Assembly: GCA_027489245.1 (NCBI GenBank) | Contig: JAIYAC010000020.1 | Coordinates: 1 to 64,000, forward strand | Direction of reading: 5' to 3' | Source: Neisseriaceae bacterium | Lineage (GTDB): Bacteria > Pseudomonadota > Gammaproteobacteria > Burkholderiales > Chromobacteriaceae | DNA: 64,000 bases | Shown here: positions 38,157 to 47,012 of the stretch, piece by piece | Layout of the letters: each line of letters begins with the position of its first letter | Numbering within the stretch: the first letter of the stretch is position 1 | Notes under the pieces: generated by a model | What the model saw: only the letters and a program-made list of their open reading frames with translations | Told to the model about the DNA's origin: nothing | The model's database searches: none | Translations under genes and position numbers: made by a program

Positions 38157-40085
38157 TCAGGACGACTTGCGTACCCGCAGGTACCATTCGCACAGCAGGC
38201 GTACCTGCTTGGGCGTGTAACCCTTGGTGACCATGCGGTTGACAAAGTCTTCGTGCTTTTTGGCCTCGTCGGCGCTGGCCTTGGCGTTGAAGCTGATCAC
38301 CGGCAGCAGCTCCTCGGTATTCGAGAACATTTTCTTCTCGATCACGGTGCGCAGCTTCTCGTAGCTGGTCCAGGCCGGGTTGTTGCCGGCGTTGTTGGCG
38401 CGGGCACGCAGCACAAAGTTCACGATCTCGTTACGGAAGTCTTTCGGGTTGGAGATGCCTGCCGGCTTCTCGATTTTCTCCAGTTCGGCGTTGAGCGAGG
38501 TACGGTCGAAGTTTTCGCCGGTGTCCGGGTCGCGGTACTCCTGGTCTTGGATCCAGAAGTCGGCAAAGGTCACGTAGCGGTCAAAAATGTTCTGGCCGTA
38601 TTCGCTGTAGCTTTCCAGGTAGGCGGTCTGGATTTCCTTGCCGATAAATTCTACGTACTTGGGCGCCAGGTATTCTTTCAGGAAGGTCAGGTATTTCTGC
38701 TCCTGCTCTGCCGGAAACTGCTCGCGCTCTACCTGCTGCTCCAGCACGTACATCAGGTGTACCGGGTTGGCCGCTACCTCGGTGTGGTCAAAGTTGAACA
38801 CCTTGGACAGGATCTTGTAGGCAAAGCGGGTGGACAGGCCGTTCATGCCCTCGTCTACGCCGGCAAAGTCGCGGTACTCCTGGTGCGATTTGGCCTTCGG
38901 GTCGGTGTCTTTCAGGTTGTCACCGTCGTACACCAGCATTTTGCTGTACAGGCTGGAGTTTTCCGGGTCTTTCAGCCGCGACAGCACGGCAAACTGCGCC
39001 ATCATTTTCAGCGTACCCGGCGCGCACGGGGCGCCGCCCAGCGAGGAGTTGCGCACCAGCTTGTCGTAAATCTTGATCTCGTCCGACACGCGCAGGCAGT
39101 ACGGCACCTTCACGATGTAGATACGGTCGAGGAAGGCTTCGTTGTTTTTGTTGTTGCGGAACTGCTTCCACTCGCTTTCGTTACTGTGCGCCAGCACGAT
39201 GCCATCAAACGGAATGGCACCGAAGCCTTCAGTACCCTTGAAGTTGCCTTCCTGGGTGGCGGTCAGCAGCGGGTGCAGCACCTTGATGGGCGCCTTGAAC
39301 ATTTCCACAAATTCCAGCAGGCCCTGGTTGGCCAAGCACAGGCCACCGCTGTAGCTGTAGGCGTCCGGGTCGTCCTGGGCGTAGCTTTCCAGCTTGCGGA
39401 TATCCACCTTGCCCACCAGGCTGGAGATGTCCTGGTTGTTTTCGTCGCCAGGCTCGGTCTTGGCCACCCCCACCTGCTTCAGTACCGACGGGTAGCGTTT
39501 CACCACACGGAACTGGCTGATGTCGCCGTTGAACTCGTGCAGGCGTTTTACCGCCCACGGGCTGGGAATGGCGCGGAGGTAGCGGCGCGGAATGCCGTAC
39601 TGGTCTTCCAGAATGGGGCCGTCTTCTTCAAAGTTGAACAGGCCCAGCGGCGACTCGTTTACCGGGCTGCCCTTGATAGCGTAGAACGGCACGCGCTCGG
39701 TAAGCTCTTTGAGCTTTTCGGCAATGGACGATTTGCCACCGCCCACCGGGCCCAGCAGGTAGAGGATCTGCTTCTTCTCTTCCAGGCCCTGGGCGGCGTG
39801 GCGGAAGTAGGCCACCACTTGCTCGATGACCTCTTCCATGCCGTAGAACTCGCGGAACGCCGGATAGACGCGAATCATCTTATTACTGAAGATGCGCGAC
39901 AGCCGGGTATCGTGGCGGGTGTCGATGACCTCCGGTTCACCGATGGCCATCAGCATGCGCTCGGCCGCGCTGGCGTAGGCCAGTGGCTCGCGCTTGCAGA
40001 TATCCAGGTACTCCTGGATGGTGAATTCTTCTTCGCGGGTGCGATCGTAACGGGATGCGTAGTGGCTGAAGATGTCCGGGCTCAT
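38157..40085 (-). CDS. prkA: PrkA-family serine protein kinase (YeaG)
   Basis: A 642-aa protein (E. coli YeaG 644) with an AAA-like N-terminal ATPase and a C-terminal PrkA domain. The P-loop is LLGPVGGGKSSIAEKL near residue 104-118. Other conserved parts are FSHYASRYDRTREEEF at the start, HSNESEWKQFRNNKNNEAF and DRYVTFADFWIQDQEYRDPDTGE. The start MSPDIFSHY replaces a 16-residue upstream extension. It leads prkA-yeaH-spoVR behind a sigma-54-type promoter. Confidence 0.96.
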   Translation of the reverse strand: MSPDIFSHYASRYDRTREEEFTIQEYLDICKREPLAYASAAERMLMAIGEPEVIDTRHDTRLSRIFSNKMIRVYPAFREFYGMEEVIEQVVAYFRHAAQGLEEKKQILYLLGPVGGGKSSIAEKLKELTERVPFYAIKGSPVNESPLGLFNFEEDGPILEDQYGIPRRYLRAIPSPWAVKRLHEFNGDISQFRVVKRYPSVLKQVGVAKTEPGDENNQDISSLVGKVDIRKLESYAQDDPDAYSYSGGLCLANQGLLEFVEMFKAPIKVLHPLLTATQEGNFKGTEGFGAIPFDGIVLAHSNESEWKQFRNNKNNEAFLDRIYIVKVPYCLRVSDEIKIYDKLVRNSSLGGAPCAPGTLKMMAQFAVLSRLKDPENSSLYSKMLVYDGDNLKDTDPKAKSHQEYRDFAGVDEGMNGLSTRFAYKILSKVFNFDHTEVAANPVHLMYVLEQQVEREQFPAEQEQKYLTFLKEYLAPKYVEFIGKEIQTAYLESYSEYGQNIFDRYVTFADFWIQDQEYRDPDTGENFDRTSLNAELEKIEKPAGISNPKDFRNEIVNFVLRARANNAGNNPAWTSYEKLRTVIEKKMFSNTEELLPVISFNAKASADEAKKHEDFVNRMVTKGYTPKQVRLLCEWYLRVRKSS

Positions 40086-40225
40086 GGCGTGACCCTCCTG
40101 TTGAAGGCAAGCACGAGCCACGATGCGGCGCACCGTGCTCCCCCTTGCCTATTAGTCTGCTGACGCGGAAAACCTGTTCTTGGTTTGGGTATAGCACAGC
40201 AAAAAAAAGGCAAGTACAAAATCTA

Positions 40226-40243
40226 AAGCTATCGTTATGCCAA
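40226..40243 (-). promoter_or_regulatory. sigma-54 (-24/-12) promoter element upstream of prkA
   Basis: The minus strand reads TTGGCATAACGATAGCTT. GG and GC are separated by exactly 10 bp, and only a few bases differ from the consensus TTGGCAC-N5-TTGCTT. It lies about 145 bp before the prkA start, leaving a long leader. In E. coli the yeaGH operon is known to depend on NtrC and sigma-54, which supports the call. The activator sites upstream were not resolved. Confidence 0.65.
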
Positions 40244-40370
40244 AACCGATACAAAAAAACCATCATGGCGTAACAGGCTTTTGACAACAGCCTTCAAAAA
40301 AACACCATTCCATTACGATTCAATCACTTAAACAACACCAGCACACCTGCGGACAAACCGACACGCATAA

Positions 40371-40408
40371 AAGCACAAGGCCGGCATGCTGCCGGCCTTG
40401 TGCTTTTT
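40371..40408. terminator. bidirectional terminator after pilZ
   Basis: The 15-bp arms agcacaaggccggca and tgccggccttgtgct are flanked by AAA on the left and TTTTT on the right. It lies 18 bp past the stop of the minus-strand pilZ gene. Confidence 0.85.
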
Positions 40409-40425
40409 ATTACCACATTTTTTTG

Positions 40426-40746
40426 TCATGCCTTGCGATCCAGAATGCGGGTACCGATTTCGTACAGCTTGCCACGCTCTACTTCATTGCAGCGTCGCAC
40501 CTCTACCATCGCCTCCAGCGGCTTCATCGGCATATTCCCGACACCGGGCACAATCACGATCACTTCCAGCCGCTCGCCATGCTGCGGCACGTACATGCAG
40601 CGTATGGCCATGCCGTCTACCGACAGGTCGACACACTCGCCATAGTGTGTTTCACCGGTATGCAGCGACTTCATCTTGGCACGGCAGCCCATGCGCAGGC
40701 GCCTGCCTACGCGGCGGTCGTGATAGTGGGTGTCAAATGGCTTCAC
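40426..40746 (-). CDS. PilZ domain-containing protein
   Basis: A single PilZ domain, the receptor fold for cyclic di-GMP. The arginine motif is HDRRVGRRLR and the second motif is VDLSVDGMAI (D/NxSxxG type), so binding residues are present. I chose GTG 40746 (106 aa), which has AAGGA about 10 bases upstream and starts just before the arginine motif. An ATG at 40821 would add 25 residues and overlap the NUDIX gene by 89 bp. It is coupled to the NUDIX gene. The GGDEF gene at 43.9 kb is a possible source of its ligand. Confidence 0.8.
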   Translation of the reverse strand: MKPFDTHYHDRRVGRRLRMGCRAKMKSLHTGETHYGECVDLSVDGMAIRCMYVPQHGERLEVIVIVPGVGNMPMKPLEAMVEVRRCNEVERGKLYEIGTRILDRKA

Positions 40747-41290
40747 CTGGCAGGGTTCCTTGTTGCCATGCGGCCAACCAGTGCAGGCCGACCAGGGTTT
40801 TGCTATCGGTAATGCGGCCATCCAGCGACATGGCTTGCGCTTCTTTGGCGGGCAGCAGCATCACCTCCAGAAACTCGCCTTCGTCCAGCTGGCGGGGCGT
40901 TTGCGTGAGCCCGGTAGCCAGATAGTAATGAATCACCTCGTCAGCATAACCGATACACGGGTAGGCCTTGCCAAGATAACGCCACTGCGCGGCAATAAAA
41001 CCGGTTTCTTCCCATAGCTCGCGTTTGGCGGTATTGGCCGGGGCTTCCTGGGGGTCGATTTTGCCAGCCGGTATTTCGATGAAATCCTGCCCGGCCGGGT
41101 AGCGATACTGGCGCTCCAGTACCAGCTCGCCAGCGTCGGTCAGTGCCAGCACTGCTACCGCCCCGGGGTGGCGGATAAACTCGCGGGTGGCCTGTTTGCC
41201 ATCCGGCAGGCTGACCGTGTCGCGCCGCACCTTGAGGAAACGCCCTTCAAATACCTGCTCGCTATCCAGCTGCTTTTCGGTGAGATCCAC
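40733..41290 (-). CDS. nudF: NUDIX hydrolase, ADP-ribose pyrophosphatase type
   Basis: Hydrolyses ADP-ribose or related nucleoside diphosphate sugars. The Nudix box is complete: GKIDPQEAPANTAKRELWEETGF (G-x5-E-x7-REx2EExG). The preceding HPGAVAVLALTDAGELVLERQYRYP is typical of the NudF/ADPRase group. I chose GTG 41290, giving (M)DLTEKQLDSEQVFEG as in relatives; an ATG 14 codons earlier would mostly re-read the end of the DUF2062 gene. It overlaps both neighbours on the same strand, so the three form one operon. Confidence 0.88.
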   Translation of the reverse strand: MDLTEKQLDSEQVFEGRFLKVRRDTVSLPDGKQATREFIRHPGAVAVLALTDAGELVLERQYRYPAGQDFIEIPAGKIDPQEAPANTAKRELWEETGFIAAQWRYLGKAYPCIGYADEVIHYYLATGLTQTPRQLDEGEFLEVMLLPAKEAQAMSLDGRITDSKTLVGLHWLAAWQQGTLPGEAI

Positions 41291-41834
41291 TGTTTTTCTT
41301 TCTGTTACGCCATTGCCACGCCACGGCAGCACGCCACAGCACCATTACCAGCACATAGCCGCAGCCCGCCAGCAGCAAGCCCAGCGCAGGCACACCCAGC
41401 AGCAGCGGTTGGCCGTACTCCGCCAGCCAGGCCTGTAGCTGCGGCCCCCACACGGTGATGTCGTGCCACGTGCCATCCGGTATGACGGGCATTGTAGCGG
41501 TGTCTGTCTGCCCGAGTAAAAGCCTGCCCAAGCGGTAAGCCACGAAGTAAAGCGGCAGGTAGGTCAGTGGGTTGGTATAAAGAGTACACAACAAGGCCAA
41601 GGGCAAATTGGTGCGAAAATACAACGCTAGCATGCCGGCCGCCAGCATCTGCGTGGGCCCGGGCATCAGGCCGGCAAACATGCCCACTGCAATCGCCCCG
41701 GCGACCTTGCGCCGCTGGACGTACCACAGCTCGTCCCTGTCCAGATAGGGCTGTAACCACGCCATACCCGGCTGTTGCACCCAGCCGTGTATGTGCTGCA
41801 TTTTGCCCCGCACCCAGCGCTTTAACTTTGACAT
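41262..41834 (-). CDS. DUF2062 domain-containing membrane protein
   Basis: A 190-aa inner-membrane protein with DUF2062 features: RRKVAGAIAVGMFAGLMPGPTQMLAAGMLALYFRTNLPLALLCTLYTNPLTYLPLYFVAYRLG. About three membrane helices, with a basic C-terminal tail. The function of the family is unknown. It is first in the DUF2062-nudF-pilZ unit and divergent from the acyl-CoA dehydrogenase gene. Confidence 0.9.
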   Translation of the reverse strand: MSKLKRWVRGKMQHIHGWVQQPGMAWLQPYLDRDELWYVQRRKVAGAIAVGMFAGLMPGPTQMLAAGMLALYFRTNLPLALLCTLYTNPLTYLPLYFVAYRLGRLLLGQTDTATMPVIPDGTWHDITVWGPQLQAWLAEYGQPLLLGVPALGLLLAGCGYVLVMVLWRAAVAWQWRNRKKNSGSHRKAAG

Positions 41835-42022
41835 GGCTTATCTGTTTTCATGTTTTTTCCTGGCGTAATAAAAAAGTCTGAAAAAATTAAAACAAGCGTT
41901 TGAACCGGTTCTATAATCACCCTCACTCGCCGAAACACGGCAGTAACAAACCAACAGGCCACAAGCGGCCAACACGAGGAAGCAGCACCGCCTGCGGGCT
42001 GCGACAACACTGGAGATACGAC

Positions 42023-43807
42023 ATGCCTAGCTACAAAGCTCCCCTGCGCGATTTCGACTTTGTCCTGAACGAGCTGATCAAAGTTCAGGAAGTGTTGCCC
42101 GGCCTGCCTGGCTACGAAGAAGCCACCCAGGACATTTTCAGTTCCTACCTGGAAGCCGCCGCCCAGTTCTGCGAAAACGAGCTGGCGCCGCTGAACCGCC
42201 AGGCCGACGAAGAAGGCTGCAGCTTCGACCCGGCCACCAAGTCGGTTACCACCCCGGTGGGCTTCAAAGAGGCCTACAAGCAGTTCTGCGAGCTGGGCTT
42301 TACCGCACTGGACTGTGACCCGGCCTATGGTGGCCAGGGCATGCCCAAGACCCTCTCGTTCCCCATCATTGAAATGCAGTGTTCGGCCAACGTGGCGTGG
42401 TCCATGTACCCCGGCCTGTCGCACGGCGCCTACTCTGCCATCCATGCCCACGGCACCGACGAACAGAAAGCCACCTACCTGCCACAGCTGGTAGACGGCA
42501 GCTGGACCGGCACCATGTGCCTGACCGAACCGCACTGCGGCACCGACCTGGGCCTGCTGAAAACCAAGGCCGAGCCCAATGCCGACGGCAGCTACAGCAT
42601 TACCGGCACCAAGATTTTCATCTCGGCCGGCGAGCACGACATGTCGGACAACATCATCCACCTGGTACTGGCCCGCCTGCCGGATGCGCCAAAAGACGTA
42701 AAAGGCATTTCGCTGTTCATCGTGCCCAAATTCCACGCTGACGGCAGCCGCAACAGCGTGTACTGCGGCAGCCTGGAACACAAGATGGGTATCAAATCCA
42801 ACGCCACAGCCGTCATCAACCTGGATGACGCCAAAGGCTACCTGATCGGCGAGCCGAACAAAGGCTTGGCCTGCATGTTTACCATGATGAATGCCGCCCG
42901 TCTGGGCTGCGGCATGCAAGGCCTGGGTATTGGCGAGGCCTCGTTCCAGGGCGCGCTGGCCTACGCACGCGACCGCCTGCAGATGCGCGCCATGGCCGGT
43001 GCCAAGTTCCCGGAAAAAGCCGCCGACCCGATCATTGTGCACCCGGACGTACGCCGCATGCTGCTGACGCAAAAAGCCTACACCGAAGCAGGCCGCGCAC
43101 TGGCCGCCCTGCTGGCACTGCAGCTGGATATCGAAGAAAAACACCCGGATGCCGACGCCCGCGCCGAGGCTGCCGACCTGGTAGCCCTGCTGACGCCGGT
43201 AGCCAAAGCGTTCATGACTGACAACGGCTACACTGCGGCCAACATGGGCATGCAGGTATTCGGTGGTCACGGTTTTATCCGCGAATGGGGCATGGAACAG
43301 CTGGTGCGTGACTGCCGCATCTCGCAGATCTACGAAGGCACCAACGGTATCCAGGCTATCGACCTGCTGGGCCGCAAAGTGCTGATGGACCAGGGCCAGA
43401 AGCTGCGCAAGTTCACCAAGCAGATCCACAAGTTCTGCCAGGCGAACGAAGGCAACGCCCAACTGGCCGAGTTCGTGGCACCCCTGGCCAAGCTGCTGAA
43501 AGACGTGGGCGATATCACCATGGGCATTGGCATGGCCACCATGAAAGACCGTGACGAAGCCGGTGCTGCAGCGACCGACTACCTGCGCCTGGTCGGCCAC
43601 CTGACCTACGCCTGGCTGTGGGCACGCATGGCCGAGGTCGCCTATGCCAAGCTGGATACCGCCAGCGATGACTTCTACAAGGCCAAAATCGCCACGGCCC
43701 GCTTCTACTTTGCCAAGCTGCTGCCCGAAGTAGAAAGCCTGAAAGCCACGATCAAGGGTGGCGCCAAACCGCTGATGTCGCTGGAAGACGAGCAGTTTGC
43801 CTTTTAA
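42023..43807 (+). CDS. acyl-CoA dehydrogenase (long form with C-terminal extension)
   Basis: A 594-aa FAD enzyme for the first step of fatty-acid beta-oxidation. The core includes CLTEPHCGTDLGLLKTKA (FAD loop), TGTKIFISAGEHD, MQVFGGHGFIREWGMEQLVRDCRISQIYEGTNGIQAIDLLGRKVL (catalytic glutamate in YEGTNG) and a C-terminal extra domain of about 120 residues. This is the AcdA/FadE-like long type seen in betaproteobacteria. The start MPSYKAPLRDFDF has GGAG about 10 bp upstream. It is monocistronic, with a terminator 22 bp after the stop. Confidence 0.92.
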   Translation: MPSYKAPLRDFDFVLNELIKVQEVLPGLPGYEEATQDIFSSYLEAAAQFCENELAPLNRQADEEGCSFDPATKSVTTPVGFKEAYKQFCELGFTALDCDPAYGGQGMPKTLSFPIIEMQCSANVAWSMYPGLSHGAYSAIHAHGTDEQKATYLPQLVDGSWTGTMCLTEPHCGTDLGLLKTKAEPNADGSYSITGTKIFISAGEHDMSDNIIHLVLARLPDAPKDVKGISLFIVPKFHADGSRNSVYCGSLEHKMGIKSNATAVINLDDAKGYLIGEPNKGLACMFTMMNAARLGCGMQGLGIGEASFQGALAYARDRLQMRAMAGAKFPEKAADPIIVHPDVRRMLLTQKAYTEAGRALAALLALQLDIEEKHPDADARAEAADLVALLTPVAKAFMTDNGYTAANMGMQVFGGHGFIREWGMEQLVRDCRISQIYEGTNGIQAIDLLGRKVLMDQGQKLRKFTKQIHKFCQANEGNAQLAEFVAPLAKLLKDVGDITMGIGMATMKDRDEAGAAATDYLRLVGHLTYAWLWARMAEVAYAKLDTASDDFYKAKIATARFYFAKLLPEVESLKATIKGGAKPLMSLEDEQFAF

Positions 43808-43828
43808 GCCAGTAGCGTAGTGCTACCC

Positions 43829-43855
43829 AAGCCCCCGCTAGCCGGGGGCTTTTTC
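43829..43855 (+). terminator. Rho-independent terminator after the acyl-CoA dehydrogenase gene
   Basis: AGCCCCCGCTAGCCGGGGGCT hairpin followed by TTTTC on the plus strand. Confidence 0.88.
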
Positions 43856-43878
43856 ATGGGGGTCCGCCAAGCGGGCCA

Positions 43879-45036
43879 TTACAGCAATACCACCTGGTTA
43901 CGTCCGCGCTCTTTGGCATGGTATACCGCACGGTCGGCACGCTGCAGCAGGCTTTCCGGGCTATCGCTACCTGGCGACAACACCGCCACGCCAAAGCTGG
44001 CCGTGAGCGGCCAGAGTGTGTTCTCCCACGTGAAAGGCGTTTGCTCCAGCGCCAGACGCAAGCGGTTTGCCACCACGCTGGCACCGTGTTCAACGGTATC
44101 TGGCAGCAGGATGCAAAACTCCTCGCCCCCTGCCCGGCACAACAGGTCCTGCTCGCGCAGCTCGCGGCGCAACACCCGCACCAGATGCACAATGGCGGCA
44201 TCGCCTGCCGCATGGCCCAACTGGTCATTAATCTGTTTGAAATGGTCAACATCCAGCACGCACAGCGCATACGGCATGCCACGCTGCGCCATACTGTGCT
44301 GCTGCTTGAGGCTGGCACTGAAGGCACGGCGGTTCAGCGCCCCAGTCATCGGGTCGGTCATGGACAAAAGCTCCAGCTTGCCCACCAGGCGCATCGTAAC
44401 GACACCGGCCATGGCAATATTGACTGCCAGGTTCAATACCAGGCCCACCAGCAGGAACAGCACATTAAATGGCTCGGGTGACGCGACCGATGCCGTAGCC
44501 ACGTTGCCCCCCAGCACCATCAGGGCACGCAGCAAAAACAGGCCCGCTACCGCCGCCAAGGGGCTAGCTACCAAGGCACGCGCCCCGCGGGTAAAGTGCT
44601 GCTGCTCATGCAACAACGCATCCTGTGTGGCACGTAACAAGAGCCAGGCTGCCGTCAATGAATACACCACCGCATGGAAACCAGCTGGCTGACCGTAAGG
44701 CTGGCTAAGCAACAAAGCCCCACCGAGCAAAACCACCCCCAGGCTTTCGGCGACACCACTACCATCACGCCGTACAAAAAAGCGTATGCCCAAGCGCAAG
44801 CTGCAAAATGCCAGTAGCCCCAGCACATCGGCAAACGGGTAAGCTAGCCACACCGGCAACATGCCATCGCGCTGCAGTGTCAGCAACAGGCTCAAACCCA
44901 TCAGGAAATCGCACAGGAAAAAACGGCGCGCCACAGTAGGGGCCATCTTCAGCACGATGCCTGCTACAGCCCAGCCGCTAGCAGCTACCCAGCAAACAGT
45001 AATGTTGGCTTGTACGATCGTTAGGGGGTCACTCAT
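43879..45036 (-). CDS. membrane GGDEF diguanylate cyclase
   Basis: A 385-aa protein with six or seven N-terminal membrane helices, then a GGDEF domain from about residue 225. Features are LSMTDPMTGALNRRAF, the substrate loop VLDVDHFKQINDQLGHAAGD, and an active-site loop GGEEF (CRAGGEEFCILLPD), so it should make cyclic di-GMP. No RxxD inhibitory site is evident at the expected place. I chose ATG 45036 because an upstream start at 45132 would leave only 20 bp to the divergent flavin-reductase gene. Confidence 0.88.
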   Translation of the reverse strand: MSDPLTIVQANITVCWVAASGWAVAGIVLKMAPTVARRFFLCDFLMGLSLLLTLQRDGMLPVWLAYPFADVLGLLAFCSLRLGIRFFVRRDGSGVAESLGVVLLGGALLLSQPYGQPAGFHAVVYSLTAAWLLLRATQDALLHEQQHFTRGARALVASPLAAVAGLFLLRALMVLGGNVATASVASPEPFNVLFLLVGLVLNLAVNIAMAGVVTMRLVGKLELLSMTDPMTGALNRRAFSASLKQQHSMAQRGMPYALCVLDVDHFKQINDQLGHAAGDAAIVHLVRVLRRELREQDLLCRAGGEEFCILLPDTVEHGASVVANRLRLALEQTPFTWENTLWPLTASFGVAVLSPGSDSPESLLQRADRAVYHAKERGRNQVVLL

Positions 45037-45152
45037 GCCGGGCTCGATAAGGATATTTTTATCGTTATTCACGGTTGCAGCAGGCAAAGCAAGCCCGGCA
45101 GCAAGCACTTGGACTGATAGAATCATGCCCAACCCGCCACGGACACGCTGCC

Positions 45153-45767
45153 ATGCTGCTAGATAGCACCACCCTGGACACCCGCCTTGCCTACCAGCTG
45201 CTGACCCATGCCGTCAGCCCGCGCCCCATTGCCTGGGTCAGCACACGCAGCCCGACCGGGGTCATTAACCTGGCGCCGTTTTCTTTCTTTACCGTGGCCA
45301 GCATCAGCCCGCCGGTCCTGCTGTTTACCCAGGTCAACCCGCGTGATGGCCACAGCAAAGACACCCTGCGCAACCTGCAGGCCAACGGCGAGTGCGTAGT
45401 CAACATCGTCACCCACGCCCAGGCCGAGGCCATGAACCAAAGCTGTGCGCCCTATCCGCCAGATATCAGCGAGCTGGCCGCTGCAGGGCTAGGCACCACC
45501 GTACTGCCATGGCTGGATGTGCCTGGCGTAGCAGGCGCACCGATACACATTGCCTGCCGTCTGCGCCAGCAGCTGCAAATCAGCCCCGCAGCGCAAAGTG
45601 GCACGCTATTGCTGCTGGATGTGCTGGGTTTCGCCGTAGACGACCAACTGATGCAAAACGGCCAACTCTGCGCCGAACAGCTTGATGTAATAGGGAAAAT
45701 GGGTGGCGACGCTTACTGCACCACCCACCAGCGCTTTGAGCTGGCTCGCCCCACCCTACCCGCCTAG
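45153..45767 (+). CDS. flavin reductase-like (DIM6/NTAB) family protein
   Basis: A 204-aa FMN-binding split-barrel protein. The family segment is YQLLTHAVSPRPIAWVSTRSPTGVINLAPFSFFTVASISPPVLLFTQ, followed by DTLRNLQANGECVVNIV and SCAPYPPDISELAAAGL. Relatives bind FMN and act as flavin or NAD(P)H reductases; the substrate is unknown. It is a single gene divergent from the GGDEF gene. The chosen ATG gives MLLDSTTLDTRLAYQL. Confidence 0.87.
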   Translation: MLLDSTTLDTRLAYQLLTHAVSPRPIAWVSTRSPTGVINLAPFSFFTVASISPPVLLFTQVNPRDGHSKDTLRNLQANGECVVNIVTHAQAEAMNQSCAPYPPDISELAAAGLGTTVLPWLDVPGVAGAPIHIACRLRQQLQISPAAQSGTLLLLDVLGFAVDDQLMQNGQLCAEQLDVIGKMGGDAYCTTHQRFELARPTLPA

Positions 45768-46046
45768 CGCCAGAGGCACCGCCCGCCAAGGCGCAGGCCC
45801 GCATGGCCACCATGAATGGCAATAAAAGTTTTTCTAGACAAATCATGCATTTACCCTTACACTGCTTTTTGCCTCATTTTCTGGTTTGGCGCACATTACC
45901 AAACCTGCCTTGCTTTAACTGCTGTTACCACTCCGCACAGCAATTTCCCGCTTAGGTTTAAACGATGCAAACCGCCGCCCGGCGGCGCAAGACCTTGTGC
46001 TTTGCGTGATTGGACCGGGCTCACCCCTCATCCGGAAGGAGACACT

Positions 46047-46307
46047 GTGTCTAAAGAAGACATGATCGAATTGCAAGGTGTTGTCATCGAGATGCTGCCG
46101 GAATCGCGTTATCGCGTTCGGCTCGATAACAATGTGGAAATCCTTGCCTATGGCTCCGGCAAAATGAAAATGCACCGTATCCGTGTGCTGGTGGGTGATC
46201 GCGTTACTGTTGAAATGTCGCCTTATGACCTGACTAAAGGCCGCATTAACTTCCGCCATCCAACGGCGAAGATGGAAGGCCTGCCGCCTGCCAAACGCCG
46301 CTATTGA
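46047..46307 (+). CDS. infA: translation initiation factor IF-1 (stand-alone copy)
   Basis: An S1/OB-fold factor that blocks the ribosomal A site during initiation. The 86-aa protein starts at GTG with GGAAGGA eight bases upstream: [53 protein letters not shown] follows, then a C-terminal extension of about 14 residues ([15 protein letters not shown]) absent from the 72-aa E. coli protein. It is outside any ribosomal-protein operon, like the second infA of many betaproteobacteria. The 280-bp upstream gap is AT-rich, suiting its own promoter. Confidence 0.93.
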   Translation: MSKEDMIELQGVVIEMLPESRYRVRLDNNVEILAYGSGKMKMHRIRVLVGDRVTVEMSPYDLTKGRINFRHPTAKMEGLPPAKRRY

Positions 46308-46349
46308 AAAAGACACAACCGGGTTCCGGCTGTGTCGTATAGGAATCCA

Positions 46350-46532
46350 ATGAAAATTAATGAACTGAAACCGGGTGACTGTGTCACCCAAGAGCTTGAT
46401 AACAGTACTGTTGCTTTTGAAGTAGTTGCCATCCGCCAGATCGGCCGCCGTTTTCTGGTAACATTCCGCTCCGCGCTGGGCATTGCCAGCGCCAGCTATC
46501 AAGGCGACGCCTACATCAGCCTGGCCCATTAA
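46350..46532 (+). CDS. small hypothetical protein
   Basis: A 60-aa soluble protein, MKINELKPGDCVTQELDNST..., with the look of a small beta-barrel (alternating hydrophobics, two glycines after basic residues). AGGA lies about 7 bases before the ATG. It follows infA by 42 bp and ends just before a terminator, so it is probably co-transcribed with infA. Family not recognised. Confidence 0.7.
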   Translation: MKINELKPGDCVTQELDNSTVAFEVVAIRQIGRRFLVTFRSALGIASASYQGDAYISLAH

Positions 46533-46547
46533 GCAAGCCGCTGACCA

Positions 46548-46582
46548 CACAACCCCGCACTGGCAACAGGCGGGGTTTGTTG
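46548..46582 (+). terminator. terminator after infA and the small gene
   Basis: AACCCCGC and GCGGGGTT arms around an 11-base loop, followed by TGTTGCTTTT. It lies 16 bp past the stop. Confidence 0.8.
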
Positions 46583-46594
46583 CTTTTAGCAGGC

Positions 46595-46921
46595 CTATTC
46601 CCTGCCCTCGCCACGCGCCAGGCGCTGCATCAGCTGGCGCACCTCGGCCAGCTGCTCGCCCGGCAGTGTTTCATGGCGCATCAGGCGCAAATACAGCAGC
46701 AGATTATCCAGCACCAGGCGCGCTGTAGACACCAGGTACACCAGCTGGCAATCCTCGGCACTTACGCCCTGCTGGCGCAGCATGGCGTCGCGCTCCAGCA
46801 AGTCTGCCACCACCAGCCGGCGCAGGGCATTCTCGTCAAATGGCAGCTCTTCTGTCAGCCAAGGGTAATCCTGCTCGATCGCAGCCAGCAGGGTCAGTAC
46901 TTCTTCCAGCCCCAGTTTCAT
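46595..46921 (-). CDS. hypothetical protein
   Basis: A 108-aa acidic, helical protein beginning MKLGLEEVLTLLAAIEQDYPWLTEEL. It has no membrane segment or recognisable motif. ATG 46921 was preferred to an upstream frame because the latter runs through the terminator at 46968-46994. It is convergent with the infA unit. Confidence 0.65.
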   Translation of the reverse strand: MKLGLEEVLTLLAAIEQDYPWLTEELPFDENALRRLVVADLLERDAMLRQQGVSAEDCQLVYLVSTARLVLDNLLLYLRLMRHETLPGEQLAEVRQLMQRLARGEGRE

Positions 46922-46967
46922 GGCCAGACTCCACAACAGGTGATACTGCAGTCTAGCCCACACAAAC

Positions 46968-46994
46968 AAAAAGCCCCGCATTCTGCGGGGCTTT
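46968..46994. terminator. terminator after the YecA-like gene
   Basis: AAAGCCCCGC and GCGGGGCTTT arms around ATTCT, with AAAA on the left side (a T run for the minus strand). It lies about 20 bp past the minus-strand SEC-C gene. Confidence 0.85.
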
Positions 46995-47012
46995 CGGGTC
47001 GCCGGGCAGGGT

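Larger units (their letters stand above)
40086..40425. other. prkA upstream region
   Basis: About 340 AT-rich bases without a gene between prkA and the pilZ gene. It contains the sigma-54 element, a poly-A/T stretch at 40201-40208, the minus-strand hairpin arms aggctgt...acagcct near 40276-40294, and the terminator at 40371-40408. No open frame is convincing. Confidence 0.6.

Noticed and set aside
41822..43600. A 592-codon open frame on the minus strand
   Set aside because: Antisense to the acyl-CoA dehydrogenase gene, which has complete family motifs.
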